64,000 nt of DNA from TMED27 sp041397865 (GTDB taxonomy: Bacteria > Pseudomonadota > Alphaproteobacteria > Micavibrionales > Micavibrionaceae), in contig JAWKVT010000003.1 of the NCBI GenBank assembly GCA_041397865.1, positions 127,631-191,630 of the forward strand, written 5' to 3'. Each line of letters starts with the position of its first letter. Positions within the stretch are counted from its first letter, which is position 1. Below, in pieces: positions 8,205-16,238 of the stretch. The notes below the pieces were generated by a model. The model had not been told where the DNA came from, did no database searches, and saw only the letters and a program-made list of their open reading frames with translations. The position numbers and the translations under genes are program-made.

Positions 8205-9455
8205 TTAGGCGCACTTCTTTTCCTGCTCGTCCTCGGCACTCAGGGCAATCGCGCGCGGCACTTCTTCGATAGCTTCAAATTCCGGCAGCCCTGCCGTATT
8301 GGCCCCGCCCTGAAGGTCTTTAAATTTGCGTGCCGCGGGCAAAACCTGCCTTTCAAGCGAACCGACCGCCGCGTCATAGCCTTTCATGGCACCTTGCAAC
8401 CCTTTGCCGACTTTTTCGATATGCGAGGTAAAGATAAGCAGGCGCTTATACAAATCCATCCCGCGTTCGGAAATTTCAGTGGCGTTTTTGGCCAGCTCAA
8501 CCTGTCGCCAGCTCAGGCCCACAACGCGCAAAAGGCTCATAAGCAGGGTCGGCGAGGCGATAATGATATTGGCTCCGGCGGCATATTCGACCAAAGACGG
8601 GTCCGCCCGCAGCGCCAGCGAATAAAGATGCTCGGAAGGAAGGAACAACACGGTAAAATCGGGGCTGTCGACATTCGTCCAATATCCCTTTTTACCCAAA
8701 GTCTGGACATGTGCTTTGATCTGTTTCGATAAATTATTCATCAGCGCGTTATAGTCATCCTCGCTGATATCCCCGGCAAGCCGGTCAGCAAATTGGTTCA
8801 CCGGGGCTTTGGAATCAATGATAATCTTAAAACCGTCCTGCATATTGATAACGGCATCGGGACGCTGAAGCCCCGCTTCCCCCTGTATCGAAACCTGCGT
8901 TTCATAATGTACGCCTTTAATCAGGCCCGATTTATCAAGCAACCCTTCAAGGATATATTCCCCCCAGCGCCCCTGCGCCGCCGGATCGCGCAGCGCGCCG
9001 ACAAGCCGCGCGGTTTCACGGTTCAGTGTCTGCATTTCAGTGCGCAGCGATTGGTCCGTGCCCTTAATCTGCTCAAGCGCCTTGGCCATATCATCGAGAT
9101 TTTTATGAACGGGTTTAATCATTTCCGCAATTGTGGCCTGACGTTTTTCTAGGTCATGCGCTCCATCTTTTTGCGCGGCGTTAAACCGCTCCTGCGCCAG
9201 TTGCAAAAACTGTTCATTGCTCTTTTGCAGAGCTTCAGCAGCGGTCGCCTTAAAGCGGTGCTCAAGCGCCGCGCCCGCTTTATCAAAGGCCGCCTCCCGT
9301 TCGCGCATCTGCGCTTTTAATTCCGCATTTTGGGTCACAAGCTTTTGTCGGGCAACCAGCAGCGCAATGCTCATAAGCATAACGCCCAGCGCAAACCCGG
9401 CCATTGCGGCGGGGAGATACTCTACGGTCTTTAAAAATTCCATGATATTGTCCAT
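8205..9455 (-). CDS. rmuC: DNA recombination protein RmuC homologue
   Basis: The protein has 416 residues from the ATG at 9455; longer in-frame extensions encode non-conserved sequence. One N-terminal membrane helix (about 12-33, AAMAGFALGVMLMSIALLVA) is followed by a long coiled coil (35-150). The RmuC domain comes next, with EYILEGLLDKSGL, DAVINMQDGFKIIIDSKAPV and the conserved FLPSEHLYSLAL block. RmuC resembles restriction-type nucleases and limits recombination at inverted repeats. Its stop lies 47 bases from rnpA on the opposite strand, and it is divergent from the pilin-like gene. A nuclease-like core with the acidic IDSKAP motif is retained. Confidence 0.92.
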   Translation of the reverse strand: MDNIMEFLKTVEYLPAAMAGFALGVMLMSIALLVARQKLVTQNAELKAQMREREAAFDKAGAALEHRFKATAAEALQKSNEQFLQLAQERFNAAQKDGAHDLEKRQATIAEMIKPVHKNLDDMAKALEQIKGTDQSLRTEMQTLNRETARLVGALRDPAAQGRWGEYILEGLLDKSGLIKGVHYETQVSIQGEAGLQRPDAVINMQDGFKIIIDSKAPVNQFADRLAGDISEDDYNALMNNLSKQIKAHVQTLGKKGYWTNVDSPDFTVLFLPSEHLYSLALRADPSLVEYAAGANIIIASPTLLMSLLRVVGLSWRQVELAKNATEISERGMDLYKRLLIFTSHIEKVGKGLQGAMKGYDAAVGSLERQVLPAARKFKDLQGGANTAGLPEFEAIEEVPRAIALSAEDEQEKKCA

Positions 9456-9493
9456 AGTGAAGCTTAGCACTGATTCTGATATAAAGTGAAGAA

Positions 9494-10201
9494 ATGAAAA
9501 CAAAAAGAGAACAGTTTTTTTCAAATAGAACGCCCGAACGCGGAAATGCCCTGATTTACGTCCTGATTGCCATCGCGCTCTTTGCCGCGCTTTCCATGAC
9601 GCTGGGGCGGCAAACCGATACATCCGAAGCCGGGGCGTTAAGCGATGAAAAAGCCGAGCTTTACGCCACCCGGCTCATATCCTATGCCGCGCAGGCCCGC
9701 TCCGCTGTGGACCAGATGATGTTCACCGCCTCAACCAGTATAGACCAGCTTGATTTCACCGCGCCCACCAATGCCGCGTTTGATACAGGCACGTTGATTC
9801 ATAAGGTCTATCACCCGCAAGGGGGCGGTTTAACGCCCGGGACATTGCCAGCGGAAGTGATTGCGCAGGTCACAAACGATCCCGAGCCGGGCTGGTATAT
9901 GGGCCGCTTTAACAACGTGGAATGGACCGCCACCGCCGGGGATGAGGTTATCCTGCTTGCCTACCAGATTGATGAAAAAACCTGCGGGCTGATTAACAAG
10001 AAAATCAACGGCTCAACCGCAGTGCCGACCATGACCGATAGCATCCGCAATACGCTTATCGACGACACCCTCCATGGCGGGACCAATTCCGAGTTGACCA
10101 CCGATGGCGGGGATATTTGCCCGGATTGTGCGAATATTGGCTCACTCTGTGTTCAAGAAGGCGGAATTTTTGGATTTTATACGATTATCGCCGATCAGTA
10201 A
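9494..10201 (+). CDS. Prepilin-like exported protein (paralogue of the gene at 53711)
   Basis: The protein has 235 residues. The N-terminus has a short basic leader ending in ERG, then a continuous hydrophobic helix NALIYVLIAIALFAALSMTLG, the layout of a type IV prepilin or pseudopilin. The canonical Glu at mature position 5 is absent. The globular part has four cysteines toward the C-terminus (EKTCGL, then CPDC and SLCVQ). The same plan, with a similar C-terminal C-x-x-(E/R)-x-G-x-x-x-F-Y-x-x-(L/I)-I segment, occurs in the protein at 53711 beside the DotL/DotM-like genes. It may be a subunit of that surface apparatus. Its stop abuts that of engB on the other strand. Confidence 0.7.
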   Translation: MKTKREQFFSNRTPERGNALIYVLIAIALFAALSMTLGRQTDTSEAGALSDEKAELYATRLISYAAQARSAVDQMMFTASTSIDQLDFTAPTNAAFDTGTLIHKVYHPQGGGLTPGTLPAEVIAQVTNDPEPGWYMGRFNNVEWTATAGDEVILLAYQIDEKTCGLINKKINGSTAVPTMTDSIRNTLIDDTLHGGTNSELTTDGGDICPDCANIGSLCVQEGGIFGFYTIIADQ

Positions 10202-10837
10202 TCACAGCCCGTAAGACGCCAGCACAGCGCGGCATTCGGGAATCCCTCCGCCCTTTTCCGCGCTGGTGGCCAAAATACCGGGGAAACCGGCGGCGTGTTT
10301 TTTCAAGGTCGTCACGATTTTTTCACTGATCTTTTGCAAGTCCTGATTCTTAACCTTATCGGCCTTGGTCAGAATGATGCGGTACTGCACAGCCGTCTCA
10401 TCAAGCATTTTCATCAGTTCTATATCGGACTCTTTCAACCCGTGACGCGCATCAACGAGGATAAACACACAGCGCAAATTCGGCCTGCCGCGCAAATAAT
10501 CAAAAACAAGCCGGGTCCAGTTGTCGCGCTTGTCTTTGGAAACCTTGGCATAGCCGTAACCGGGCATATCGACCATATAAAGTCGCCCGCCCAGATTGAA
10601 ATAATTGAGCTGCTGCGTCCGTCCCGGCGTGTTGGAGGTTTTGGCCAGCGTCTTGCGCCCGGTCAGCGCATTTACCAGCGAGGATTTCCCGACATTGGAA
10701 CGCCCTGCGAAAGCAATTTCCGGCATATCCGCTTCGGGCAGTTGGCCTAGTCCCGCAACGCCAAGCATAAAATCGCAAGGGCCCGCAAACAGCTTGCGGG
10801 CCTCTTCCAGCTCTACAGGTGTAAAATCGTCGCTCAT
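10202..10837 (-). CDS. engB: Ribosome biogenesis GTPase EngB/YsxC
   Basis: The protein has 211 residues. All GTPase motifs are visible: G1 GRSNVGKSSL, G3 DMPGYG, G4 TKADK, with the family-specific GRTQQLNYF between G1 and G3. EngB is an essential assembly factor for the 50S ribosomal subunit. Its ATG overlaps the stop of yidC by 4 bases (ATGA), so the two are translationally coupled. The order yidD-yidC-engB on this strand is the standard alphaproteobacterial arrangement. Confidence 0.96.
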   Translation of the reverse strand: MSDDFTPVELEEARKLFAGPCDFMLGVAGLGQLPEADMPEIAFAGRSNVGKSSLVNALTGRKTLAKTSNTPGRTQQLNYFNLGGRLYMVDMPGYGYAKVSKDKRDNWTRLVFDYLRGRPNLRCVFILVDARHGLKESDIELMKMLDETAVQYRIILTKADKVKNQDLQKISEKIVTTLKKHAAGFPGILATSAEKGGGIPECRAVLASYGL

Positions 10838-12774
10838 TTCTTCTTTTTGCTCTTTTTCGGCTTGGGCGGCTTGATGTCTTTTGGCGGGGTGTCATCACTG
10901 CCAAAAAGCGCATCTTCAACCTCGCCCTCAACCATTTCCGTCAACGGATGTAAAGCCGGGCCTTTATCAAGCGCCTCATCGGCGGCTTTTTCCTCCGCCG
11001 TTTCACCAAACAGATGGATGGGAACATTGAGCGACTTCATGATAATCATCTGCTGGATCACCCCGATAAAGGCGGAGAACGTCCAGTACACCACTAGCCC
11101 TGCGGCAAATTTCGACATGATAAACGCAAACAAAAACGGCATGTAATTGGCCATATCGCGCTGGAGCGGGTCCTGCGGCGGCGGGTTGAGCTTCTTTTGA
11201 ATAATCATCGCCACCAGCATCAGACACGGCCAGACCCCGATCATCAAAAATCCCGGCGGGTCCCACGGAATAAGCCCGAAAAGGTTAAATACGCTGGTCG
11301 GGTCCGGCGCGGAAAGATCCTGAATCCAGCCGAAAAACGGCGCATGGCGCAGCTCAATTGTCACAAAGAACGTTTTATAGAGCGCAAAGAAAATCGGAAT
11401 CTGCAATAAAAGCGGCAGGCAACCCGACATCGGGTTCACCCCTTCGCGCTGGTACATTTCAATCAGTTCGGCTTGCATTTTTTGTTTGTCGTCACCGTAT
11501 TTTTCGCGCAGCTCTGTCACCAGCGGCGAGATTTTTTTCATCTTTGCAAAAGAGCGGTAAGACGTATTGGTTAGCGGAAACACCGAGCCGCGGATCATGA
11601 TTGTCATGATAATAATCGCAACGCCCATATTGCCGAGCCATAAATGAAGGTAATGAAGAATATAGAAAAACGGCTTGGTCATGAACCAGAACCAGCCGAA
11701 ATCCACCGCCAGATCGAATTTAGGAATATTTTGCTCTCTCTCATAAGCCTGCAATGTTAAAACGCGCTTGGCCCCGACAAAAAGACGGCTTTTCACCTCC
11801 CCGCTCTGACCGGGGCTTAGCTCCAGCGCCGCGCCAAGGAAATCCGCCTGATAAAATCCCGTATTCTCTTTGTCCTTTTCCGGCCCGGCAAAGCTGTAAC
11901 TGTATTTGACATCCTGTCCCTGCGGCGGGATCAACGCGGTAAGCCAGTATTTATCCGTAAAGCCGACCCAGCCGCTTTGCGCCGAAAATGTCTCTTTTTT
12001 ACGTTTGCGCATATGCCCGTAGCTTTCGTTAAAAAGATCTTCGCCGATAAAACCGATTGGCCCTTCATGCGAAATCCACGTGCCCTGAAACTCCGGCGGC
12101 ACGCCTTTTTGTGAAACAAGCCCGTACGGATAAACCGTAATCTTGCGCCCCGCATTGTTAATGACACGCTGCGTGATCGAAAACATAAAGGATTCATCAA
12201 GGCTTAAGACACGCTCAAACACAACACCTTGCCCATTGTCCCAACTCAACGTAACAGGGTTTCCCGGCGAAAGCTTGGTATTGCCGCTGGCGCGCCATGC
12301 CGTGTTTTTTCCCGGAACCGCAACCGCCGCTGCGCCCTCACCGGCAATCCACCCATACTCTATAGAGCGCGGAAAAGCCGTCCCGCGCGGGTTCAGAACC
12401 GTAACATTTTCTTTTTTATCCAGCGTTTGGAAATAAGCGCGCAGCGCCATATCGTCAAGGCTGCCGCCTGTCAGGTTAACCGAGCCGCGCATTTCCTTAT
12501 TCTCAAACGAAATGCGTCCGCCGCTGGCCACCACCTCACCCCGGTCTTGAATGGCCGGAGCCTGCTTCACCGCGGCCTGTCCCGCCGGGCCGATTGCCTG
12601 GGCAATCTTCGCTTCTACCTGCTGGCGTTCCTTGATTGCATCGCGCTGCGGTTTTAGGACAAAACTATCGAAAGAAAAATACACCAGCGCCGCCAGCGCA
12701 AAAAATATAAACATATTGCGCATATCTTCGGGGTGCATCTGGTTCTTGTTCTGCGGGCTGTTGGGATTTAACAT
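10834..12774 (-). CDS. yidC: Membrane protein insertase YidC
   Basis: The protein has 646 residues. An N-terminal membrane helix (about 19-36, MFIFFALAALVYFSFDSF) is followed by a large periplasmic beta domain (about 60-370). A C-terminal five-helix core follows, including YLHLWLGNMGVAIIIMTIMIRG and the cytoplasmic hairpin KMKKISPLVTELREKYGDD. The tail is strongly basic (KPKKSKKKK), a feature of Gram-negative and mitochondrial Oxa1 homologues that bind ribosomes. YidC inserts and folds inner-membrane proteins alone or with SecYEG. It is coupled to engB by a 4-base overlap, and yidD lies just upstream. An alternative start MHPEDMRN lies 12 codons in. Confidence 0.97.
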   Translation of the reverse strand: MLNPNSPQNKNQMHPEDMRNMFIFFALAALVYFSFDSFVLKPQRDAIKERQQVEAKIAQAIGPAGQAAVKQAPAIQDRGEVVASGGRISFENKEMRGSVNLTGGSLDDMALRAYFQTLDKKENVTVLNPRGTAFPRSIEYGWIAGEGAAAVAVPGKNTAWRASGNTKLSPGNPVTLSWDNGQGVVFERVLSLDESFMFSITQRVINNAGRKITVYPYGLVSQKGVPPEFQGTWISHEGPIGFIGEDLFNESYGHMRKRKKETFSAQSGWVGFTDKYWLTALIPPQGQDVKYSYSFAGPEKDKENTGFYQADFLGAALELSPGQSGEVKSRLFVGAKRVLTLQAYEREQNIPKFDLAVDFGWFWFMTKPFFYILHYLHLWLGNMGVAIIIMTIMIRGSVFPLTNTSYRSFAKMKKISPLVTELREKYGDDKQKMQAELIEMYQREGVNPMSGCLPLLLQIPIFFALYKTFFVTIELRHAPFFGWIQDLSAPDPTSVFNLFGLIPWDPPGFLMIGVWPCLMLVAMIIQKKLNPPPQDPLQRDMANYMPFLFAFIMSKFAAGLVVYWTFSAFIGVIQQMIIMKSLNVPIHLFGETAEEKAADEALDKGPALHPLTEMVEGEVEDALFGSDDTPPKDIKPPKPKKSKKKK

Positions 12775-12850
12775 TTCACTTTTATACCTGACATTGATCT
12801 ATAATCAGGGCGTTTATAACTGATGAATGCGCCGCGATCAATGGGGCGGA

Positions 12851-13066
12851 TCAATCGGGAACCGGATCATGGGCGCGGCCTTTATGCCAGGGATGACACT
12901 TGCCGATCCGTTTAAGCGCCAGCCACAACCCCTTCAATGCTCCGTGGCGCGCGATAGCCTGATCCGCATAGGCCGAGCATGTGGGATAAAAACGGCAGTT
13001 CCGCTCCAAAAACGGCGATATGGCAAAGCTGTACGCTTTGATAAAAATCCGGAAAATATCTTTCAT
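12851..13066 (-). CDS. yidD: Membrane protein insertion efficiency factor YidD
   Basis: The protein has 71 residues starting MKDIFRIFIKAYSFAISP; a GTG five codons upstream is possible. The family signature is clear: NCRFYPTCSAYADQAIARHGALKG and a C-terminal CHPWHKGRAHDPVP. YidD is a small membrane-associated protein that helps YidC-dependent insertion. It precedes yidC by 76 bases on the same strand. It is divergent from def, whose start lies 85 bases away. Confidence 0.93.
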   Translation of the reverse strand: MKDIFRIFIKAYSFAISPFLERNCRFYPTCSAYADQAIARHGALKGLWLALKRIGKCHPWHKGRAHDPVPD

Positions 13067-13151
13067 ACCCGCTTTTACCACTATCGCGCAAAAACACCAA
13101 TAAAATCCCGCCAGCCTTGACCCCGCGCCTAAAACCCATTACCTCAAACCT

Positions 13152-13676
13152 ATGAGCGACTTGTACAACATCATCAACATCCCCGACCCGGTGCTGAAAG
13201 AGACGGCCAGCGCCGTAGAGCGCGTGGATGATACGATCCGCAGGCAAATGGATAAAATGCTCGCCACCATGTATGACGCGCCGGGTATCGGTTTGGCCGC
13301 CAATCAGGTTAATTTGCTCAACCGCGTACTGGTTATGGATCTTGCCCGGCGTGATGAGGAAGAAGAAGCCAACCCCATCTGCATGGCCAATCCGGAAATC
13401 ATCTGGGAATCCGAAGAAATGAGCGTGATGGAAGAAGGCTGCTTGTCCATCCCCCGGCAATATGCGGACATTGAGCGCCCGGCGATCGTGCGCGTTAAAT
13501 ACCTCGATTACCACGGCAAGGAAGCGGAGCTGGAAGCCTCCGGCTTGCTCTCCCACTGCGTACAGCATGAAATCGACCACCTTAACGGCGTGCTGTTCAT
13601 CGACTACCTCTCCTCCCTCAAACGCAACATGATCGTGCGCAAGGTCGAGAAGATGAAAAAACAGAATTTGCTTTAG
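13152..13676 (+). CDS. def: Peptide deformylase
   Basis: The protein has 174 residues. All three catalytic motifs are present: GIGLAANQV, EGCLSIP (metal-binding Cys) and HCVQHEIDHLNG (two metal-binding His and the catalytic Glu). It removes the formyl group from the N-terminal Met of nascent proteins. Its usual partner fmt is normally adjacent, but here it lies 2.5 kb downstream. Three unrelated genes and a decayed fmt fragment intervene (see the entry at 15349). Confidence 0.97.
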   Translation: MSDLYNIINIPDPVLKETASAVERVDDTIRRQMDKMLATMYDAPGIGLAANQVNLLNRVLVMDLARRDEEEEANPICMANPEIIWESEEMSVMEEGCLSIPRQYADIERPAIVRVKYLDYHGKEAELEASGLLSHCVQHEIDHLNGVLFIDYLSSLKRNMIVRKVEKMKKQNLL

Positions 13677-13683
13677 GTTGCAA

Positions 13684-14772
13684 ATGGCTTCCCATAAACG
13701 ATGTAAAGAGTGTATTATCTCTGAAAAATATCCAGATGCGGATATTGATGAAGGGGGTGTTTGCAGTTTTTGTACATCTTATCAGAAAGAAAAAACCGAT
13801 ATTTTGGGAGAAGAAGCGCTTCGCGATATTCTCGCTCAGGCTACAGATCGCAAAAGTCAATATGATTGCGCGGTTGCATTTTCCGGCGGAAAAGACAGCA
13901 CATATGTTCTGTATCAGCTCAAAGAGAAATATAAGCTCAAAATACTGGCCATAACGGGTGAAGATTACATAGCCTCAGATCAGGCATGGGAAAACCGTTT
14001 TCGGGTGACAAAAAAGCTCGGCGTCGATCACATCATCATCCGCCCCGACTGGCAGCTTTATAAAGAGGTCTACCGCAGCGTCCTGATTAGCAGCGGCATG
14101 GCGCCGCGTGCCATTAATCTGGTGCATAACCTAATGCACGAAAAAGCTGTTTTTGAAGTTCTCAATACCCGCGATATCCCCTTCCTCGTGACCGGAAATT
14201 CACAAGATGAAATAGAGTTATTCAAAGAATGGGAGAAAGAACTGGGCTTTCAATTCTCCGGTCCTTCTGCCTGCGATTATTGGAACAACTGGCGCAGCGC
14301 GTACATTAAAGTCTTGGAAGAAATTTTACCCGCAGAATTACAAAAAAAGATACCGGATATCGTCTGGCCCACCCTTTCCAAAGATGATCCGGCTTCCAGA
14401 ACAAAACACATTCCATTCTTTCTGTATGAGCCGTTTGATGTTGGTAAAAACATGAAAATTATACGCGATAAACTGGGCTGGAAACTGCCGAGCGATGTCG
14501 GGGGAACGGAAACGGATTCTGCCGGGCTGCAATTTTGCGTTCATAGTTTCCGAAAATTACACGGTGATGAAGAATATGCGGCGCAAATCAGCAAACTGGT
14601 CAGAAGCGGAAACATAACACGCGAGATTGCGTGGAAAGCGTATAATTACAGGAATGATACGATTGTAAAACGGTTTTTTGACGACTTTCAATTATCATGG
14701 GAAAATATGGACCCGGAAAACTGTACGCCTTTCTTAAAAAAATGGCTCGGCTTGTTTTTACCCATCAGGTGA
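13684..14772 (+). CDS. PP-loop ATPase of the N-acetyl-sugar amidotransferase (WbpG-like) family
   Basis: The protein has 362 residues from the ATG at 13684; a TTG two codons earlier is also open. The N-terminus has two CxxC pairs (CKEC, CSFC), which probably bind zinc. AVAFSGGKDSTYVLYQL (about 64-80) follows, the PP-loop that adenylates an oxo group before amination. This pairing of CxxC motifs with SGGKDS is typical of WbpG and related enzymes that convert an acetamido sugar to an acetamidino form during LPS or pseudaminic-type sugar synthesis, using ammonia from WbpH/HisH-like partners. No such partner is present here. It starts only 7 bases after def and appears inserted between def and fmt. 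Confidence 0.72.
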   Translation: MASHKRCKECIISEKYPDADIDEGGVCSFCTSYQKEKTDILGEEALRDILAQATDRKSQYDCAVAFSGGKDSTYVLYQLKEKYKLKILAITGEDYIASDQAWENRFRVTKKLGVDHIIIRPDWQLYKEVYRSVLISSGMAPRAINLVHNLMHEKAVFEVLNTRDIPFLVTGNSQDEIELFKEWEKELGFQFSGPSACDYWNNWRSAYIKVLEEILPAELQKKIPDIVWPTLSKDDPASRTKHIPFFLYEPFDVGKNMKIIRDKLGWKLPSDVGGTETDSAGLQFCVHSFRKLHGDEEYAAQISKLVRSGNITREIAWKAYNYRNDTIVKRFFDDFQLSWENMDPENCTPFLKKWLGLFLPIR

Positions 14773-14813
14773 GGATGCGATGAATAGAATGAAAAAACGA
14801 GGGTTGCTTTAAA

Positions 14814-15344
14814 ATGCGCTACACAATCCGCAAGGCGCACCCCGATGACTTTCATGACATAGCAAAAATTCACGTTTTAGGCTGGCAGGCCGCGTATGCC
14901 GATATCGTCGATAATGAATATCTTCAAACCCTGTCTGTGGAACAAAGAGCGCAGAACTGGAAGCGATATCTGCGTGATGATACAAACAGGATTTACTTGG
15001 CCATTAACGAACAAAACCAACCTGTCGGTTTTTCAAGTTGCGGAACAACACAAACATTTCCAAAAAACGTACGGCCTGAAGATTTCCCCTATAAAGGCGG
15101 GTTGCTCGCATTGTATCTGCTCCCCGAATATTATCGGCAGGGCATAGGAACGGCTTTATTTACCCGCGCCGCACAAGGCTTGAAAAAGCTTGGCCATAAC
15201 GCAATGTGCACATGGAGTCTGGAAGAAAACATTAGGGCGCAGGCATTTTATAAATCTATGGGTGGCAGGGAAATAGACGAAGAAATGATTACAATCGGAC
15301 CCGGCACATTTCGCGAAATATGTTTTGGCTGGGACGAACTGTAA
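14814..15344 (+). CDS. GNAT-family N-acetyltransferase
   Basis: The protein has 176 residues. The GNAT fold is shown by the start YTIRKAHPDDFHDIAKIH, the beta-4 segment GGLLALYLLPEYYRQGIGTALFTRA with the acetyl-CoA pyrophosphate loop Q-G-I-G-T-A (about 105-110), and the end ENIRAQAFYKSMGGREIDEE. It transfers an acetyl group to an unknown amine; members close to this pattern often modify ribosomal proteins or small molecules. It follows the PP-loop gene by 41 bases and may have been acquired together with it. A decayed fmt segment begins directly after its stop. Confidence 0.88.
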   Translation: MRYTIRKAHPDDFHDIAKIHVLGWQAAYADIVDNEYLQTLSVEQRAQNWKRYLRDDTNRIYLAINEQNQPVGFSSCGTTQTFPKNVRPEDFPYKGGLLALYLLPEYYRQGIGTALFTRAAQGLKKLGHNAMCTWSLEENIRAQAFYKSMGGREIDEEMITIGPGTFREICFGWDEL

Positions 15345-15348
15345 AAAA

Positions 15349-15479
15349 CTCCGTGAACTTCGCGCTCTGCTCAAGAATGCGGCATTCCCGTTTTTCATCC
15401 TGAATCGTTAAAATCTAAAGACGTACAGGCGGGTCTTGCCGCCTAAGAGCAAAGTCATCCTCCATACCCCCGGTTCCGT
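15349..15479 (+). pseudogene. Decayed duplicate fragment of fmt
   Basis: Bases 15371-15446 align, at roughly four matches in five, with codons of the intact fmt at 16409-16484 (shared core TTAAAATC.AAAGACGTACAG). Bases 15446-15479 resemble 16526-16560 (TCCATACCCC). The first 23 bases, CTCCGTGAACTTCGCGCTCTGCT, match the leader just before intact fmt (16201-16223). The fragment therefore looks like an old copy of the fmt leader plus inner gene parts with internal deletions and stop codons. It is not translatable. It marks where extra genes separated def from fmt. Confidence 0.7.
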
Positions 15480-16090
15480 CAAAGCTGAACACCCGGCGTT
15501 TCTGCTATACAGCGAGCATAAGCATGGCTGGCTTTTTCGTTAGGGTCTAAAAAGAAAACAAATAGTCTCGCCCTGCGGAAACAAAAAACCATATTTTTAC
15601 CCGTATCCCGCTCAGCTTCATCTCCCCAGTAAAGCGCTTGCCAGTTAAGTTGCGCTTTGCTGTTAAATTTATTTTTCAGGAGATTTAAATACAAGTCCTG
15701 TCCGTCCTCCCGGGTAAACAGGCGCGCTGTTTTGAACCCATTATCGTGGAGGGCCGTCACATGTTGATCGGCTTCTGTCCGTGATACCGCTCTTGTTAGA
15801 GATGATCTCGAAGGCTCCAGCAGTTTTATCGAATCTTTCTTATCCGAGGAAACCAGTATCCAGTCTTTGTACTGTCCATCGGAAACGGGATTGCCGATTC
15901 CGATTTTATCTATAGCTTCAAAAGGCCGGATCAGACGCCCTCTATATTGCTTACGAACCGAAACACGCTGCGAACCGTGGGCCTGTATAATAATAGACAC
16001 ATTGTGCGGAAGCATCGTTGTGTCGATGACATATTTTCCTTCACCGGTCTGCTCGAATACAGGTTCTTCTTTTTTACTCTTGTCCGTCAT
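15479..16090 (-). CDS. Hypothetical protein
   Basis: The protein has 203 residues from the ATG at 16090; four further upstream codons from a TTG are also open. I do not recognise the family. It starts MTDKSKKEEPVFEQTGEGKYVIDTT, is soluble and mixed in composition, with no signal peptide or membrane helix and two Cys near the C-terminus. It lies opposite to its neighbours, between the fmt fragment and intact fmt, in a segment that is absent from the usual def-fmt arrangement. It is therefore probably acquired. Its stop codon overlaps the end of the fmt fragment. Confidence 0.6.
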   Translation of the reverse strand: MTDKSKKEEPVFEQTGEGKYVIDTTMLPHNVSIIIQAHGSQRVSVRKQYRGRLIRPFEAIDKIGIGNPVSDGQYKDWILVSSDKKDSIKLLEPSRSSLTRAVSRTEADQHVTALHDNGFKTARLFTREDGQDLYLNLLKNKFNSKAQLNWQALYWGDEAERDTGKNMVFCFRRARLFVFFLDPNEKASHAYARCIAETPGVQL

Positions 16091-16192
16091 TATTAAACTC
16101 AAAACACGCTAAAATTTTTATAGAAAACAAATCTGTAAAATGTAAGTGTTAAAAGCTCATGAAAGACAGGGAAGCAGTTTTGAGAGGTCTCT

Positions 16193-16230
16193 AAAAAAAA
16201 CTCCGTGACCTACGCGCCCTGCGCGGTTAA
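16193..16230 (+). repeat. Dispersed intergenic repeat, copy in the fmt leader
   Basis: The segment A-run/CTCCGTGACCTACGCGCCC/TGCGCGGTTAAAAA lies just before fmt. Its reverse complement has the form TTTTAACCGCGCAGGGCGCG followed by TAGGTCACGGAGTTTTTT. Similar segments are found at 15343-15372, 31641-31673 (opposite sense) and 58381-58413 (opposite sense). Each sits between genes and is bounded by A/T runs. Confidence 0.55.
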
Positions 16231-16238
16231 AAACAACT

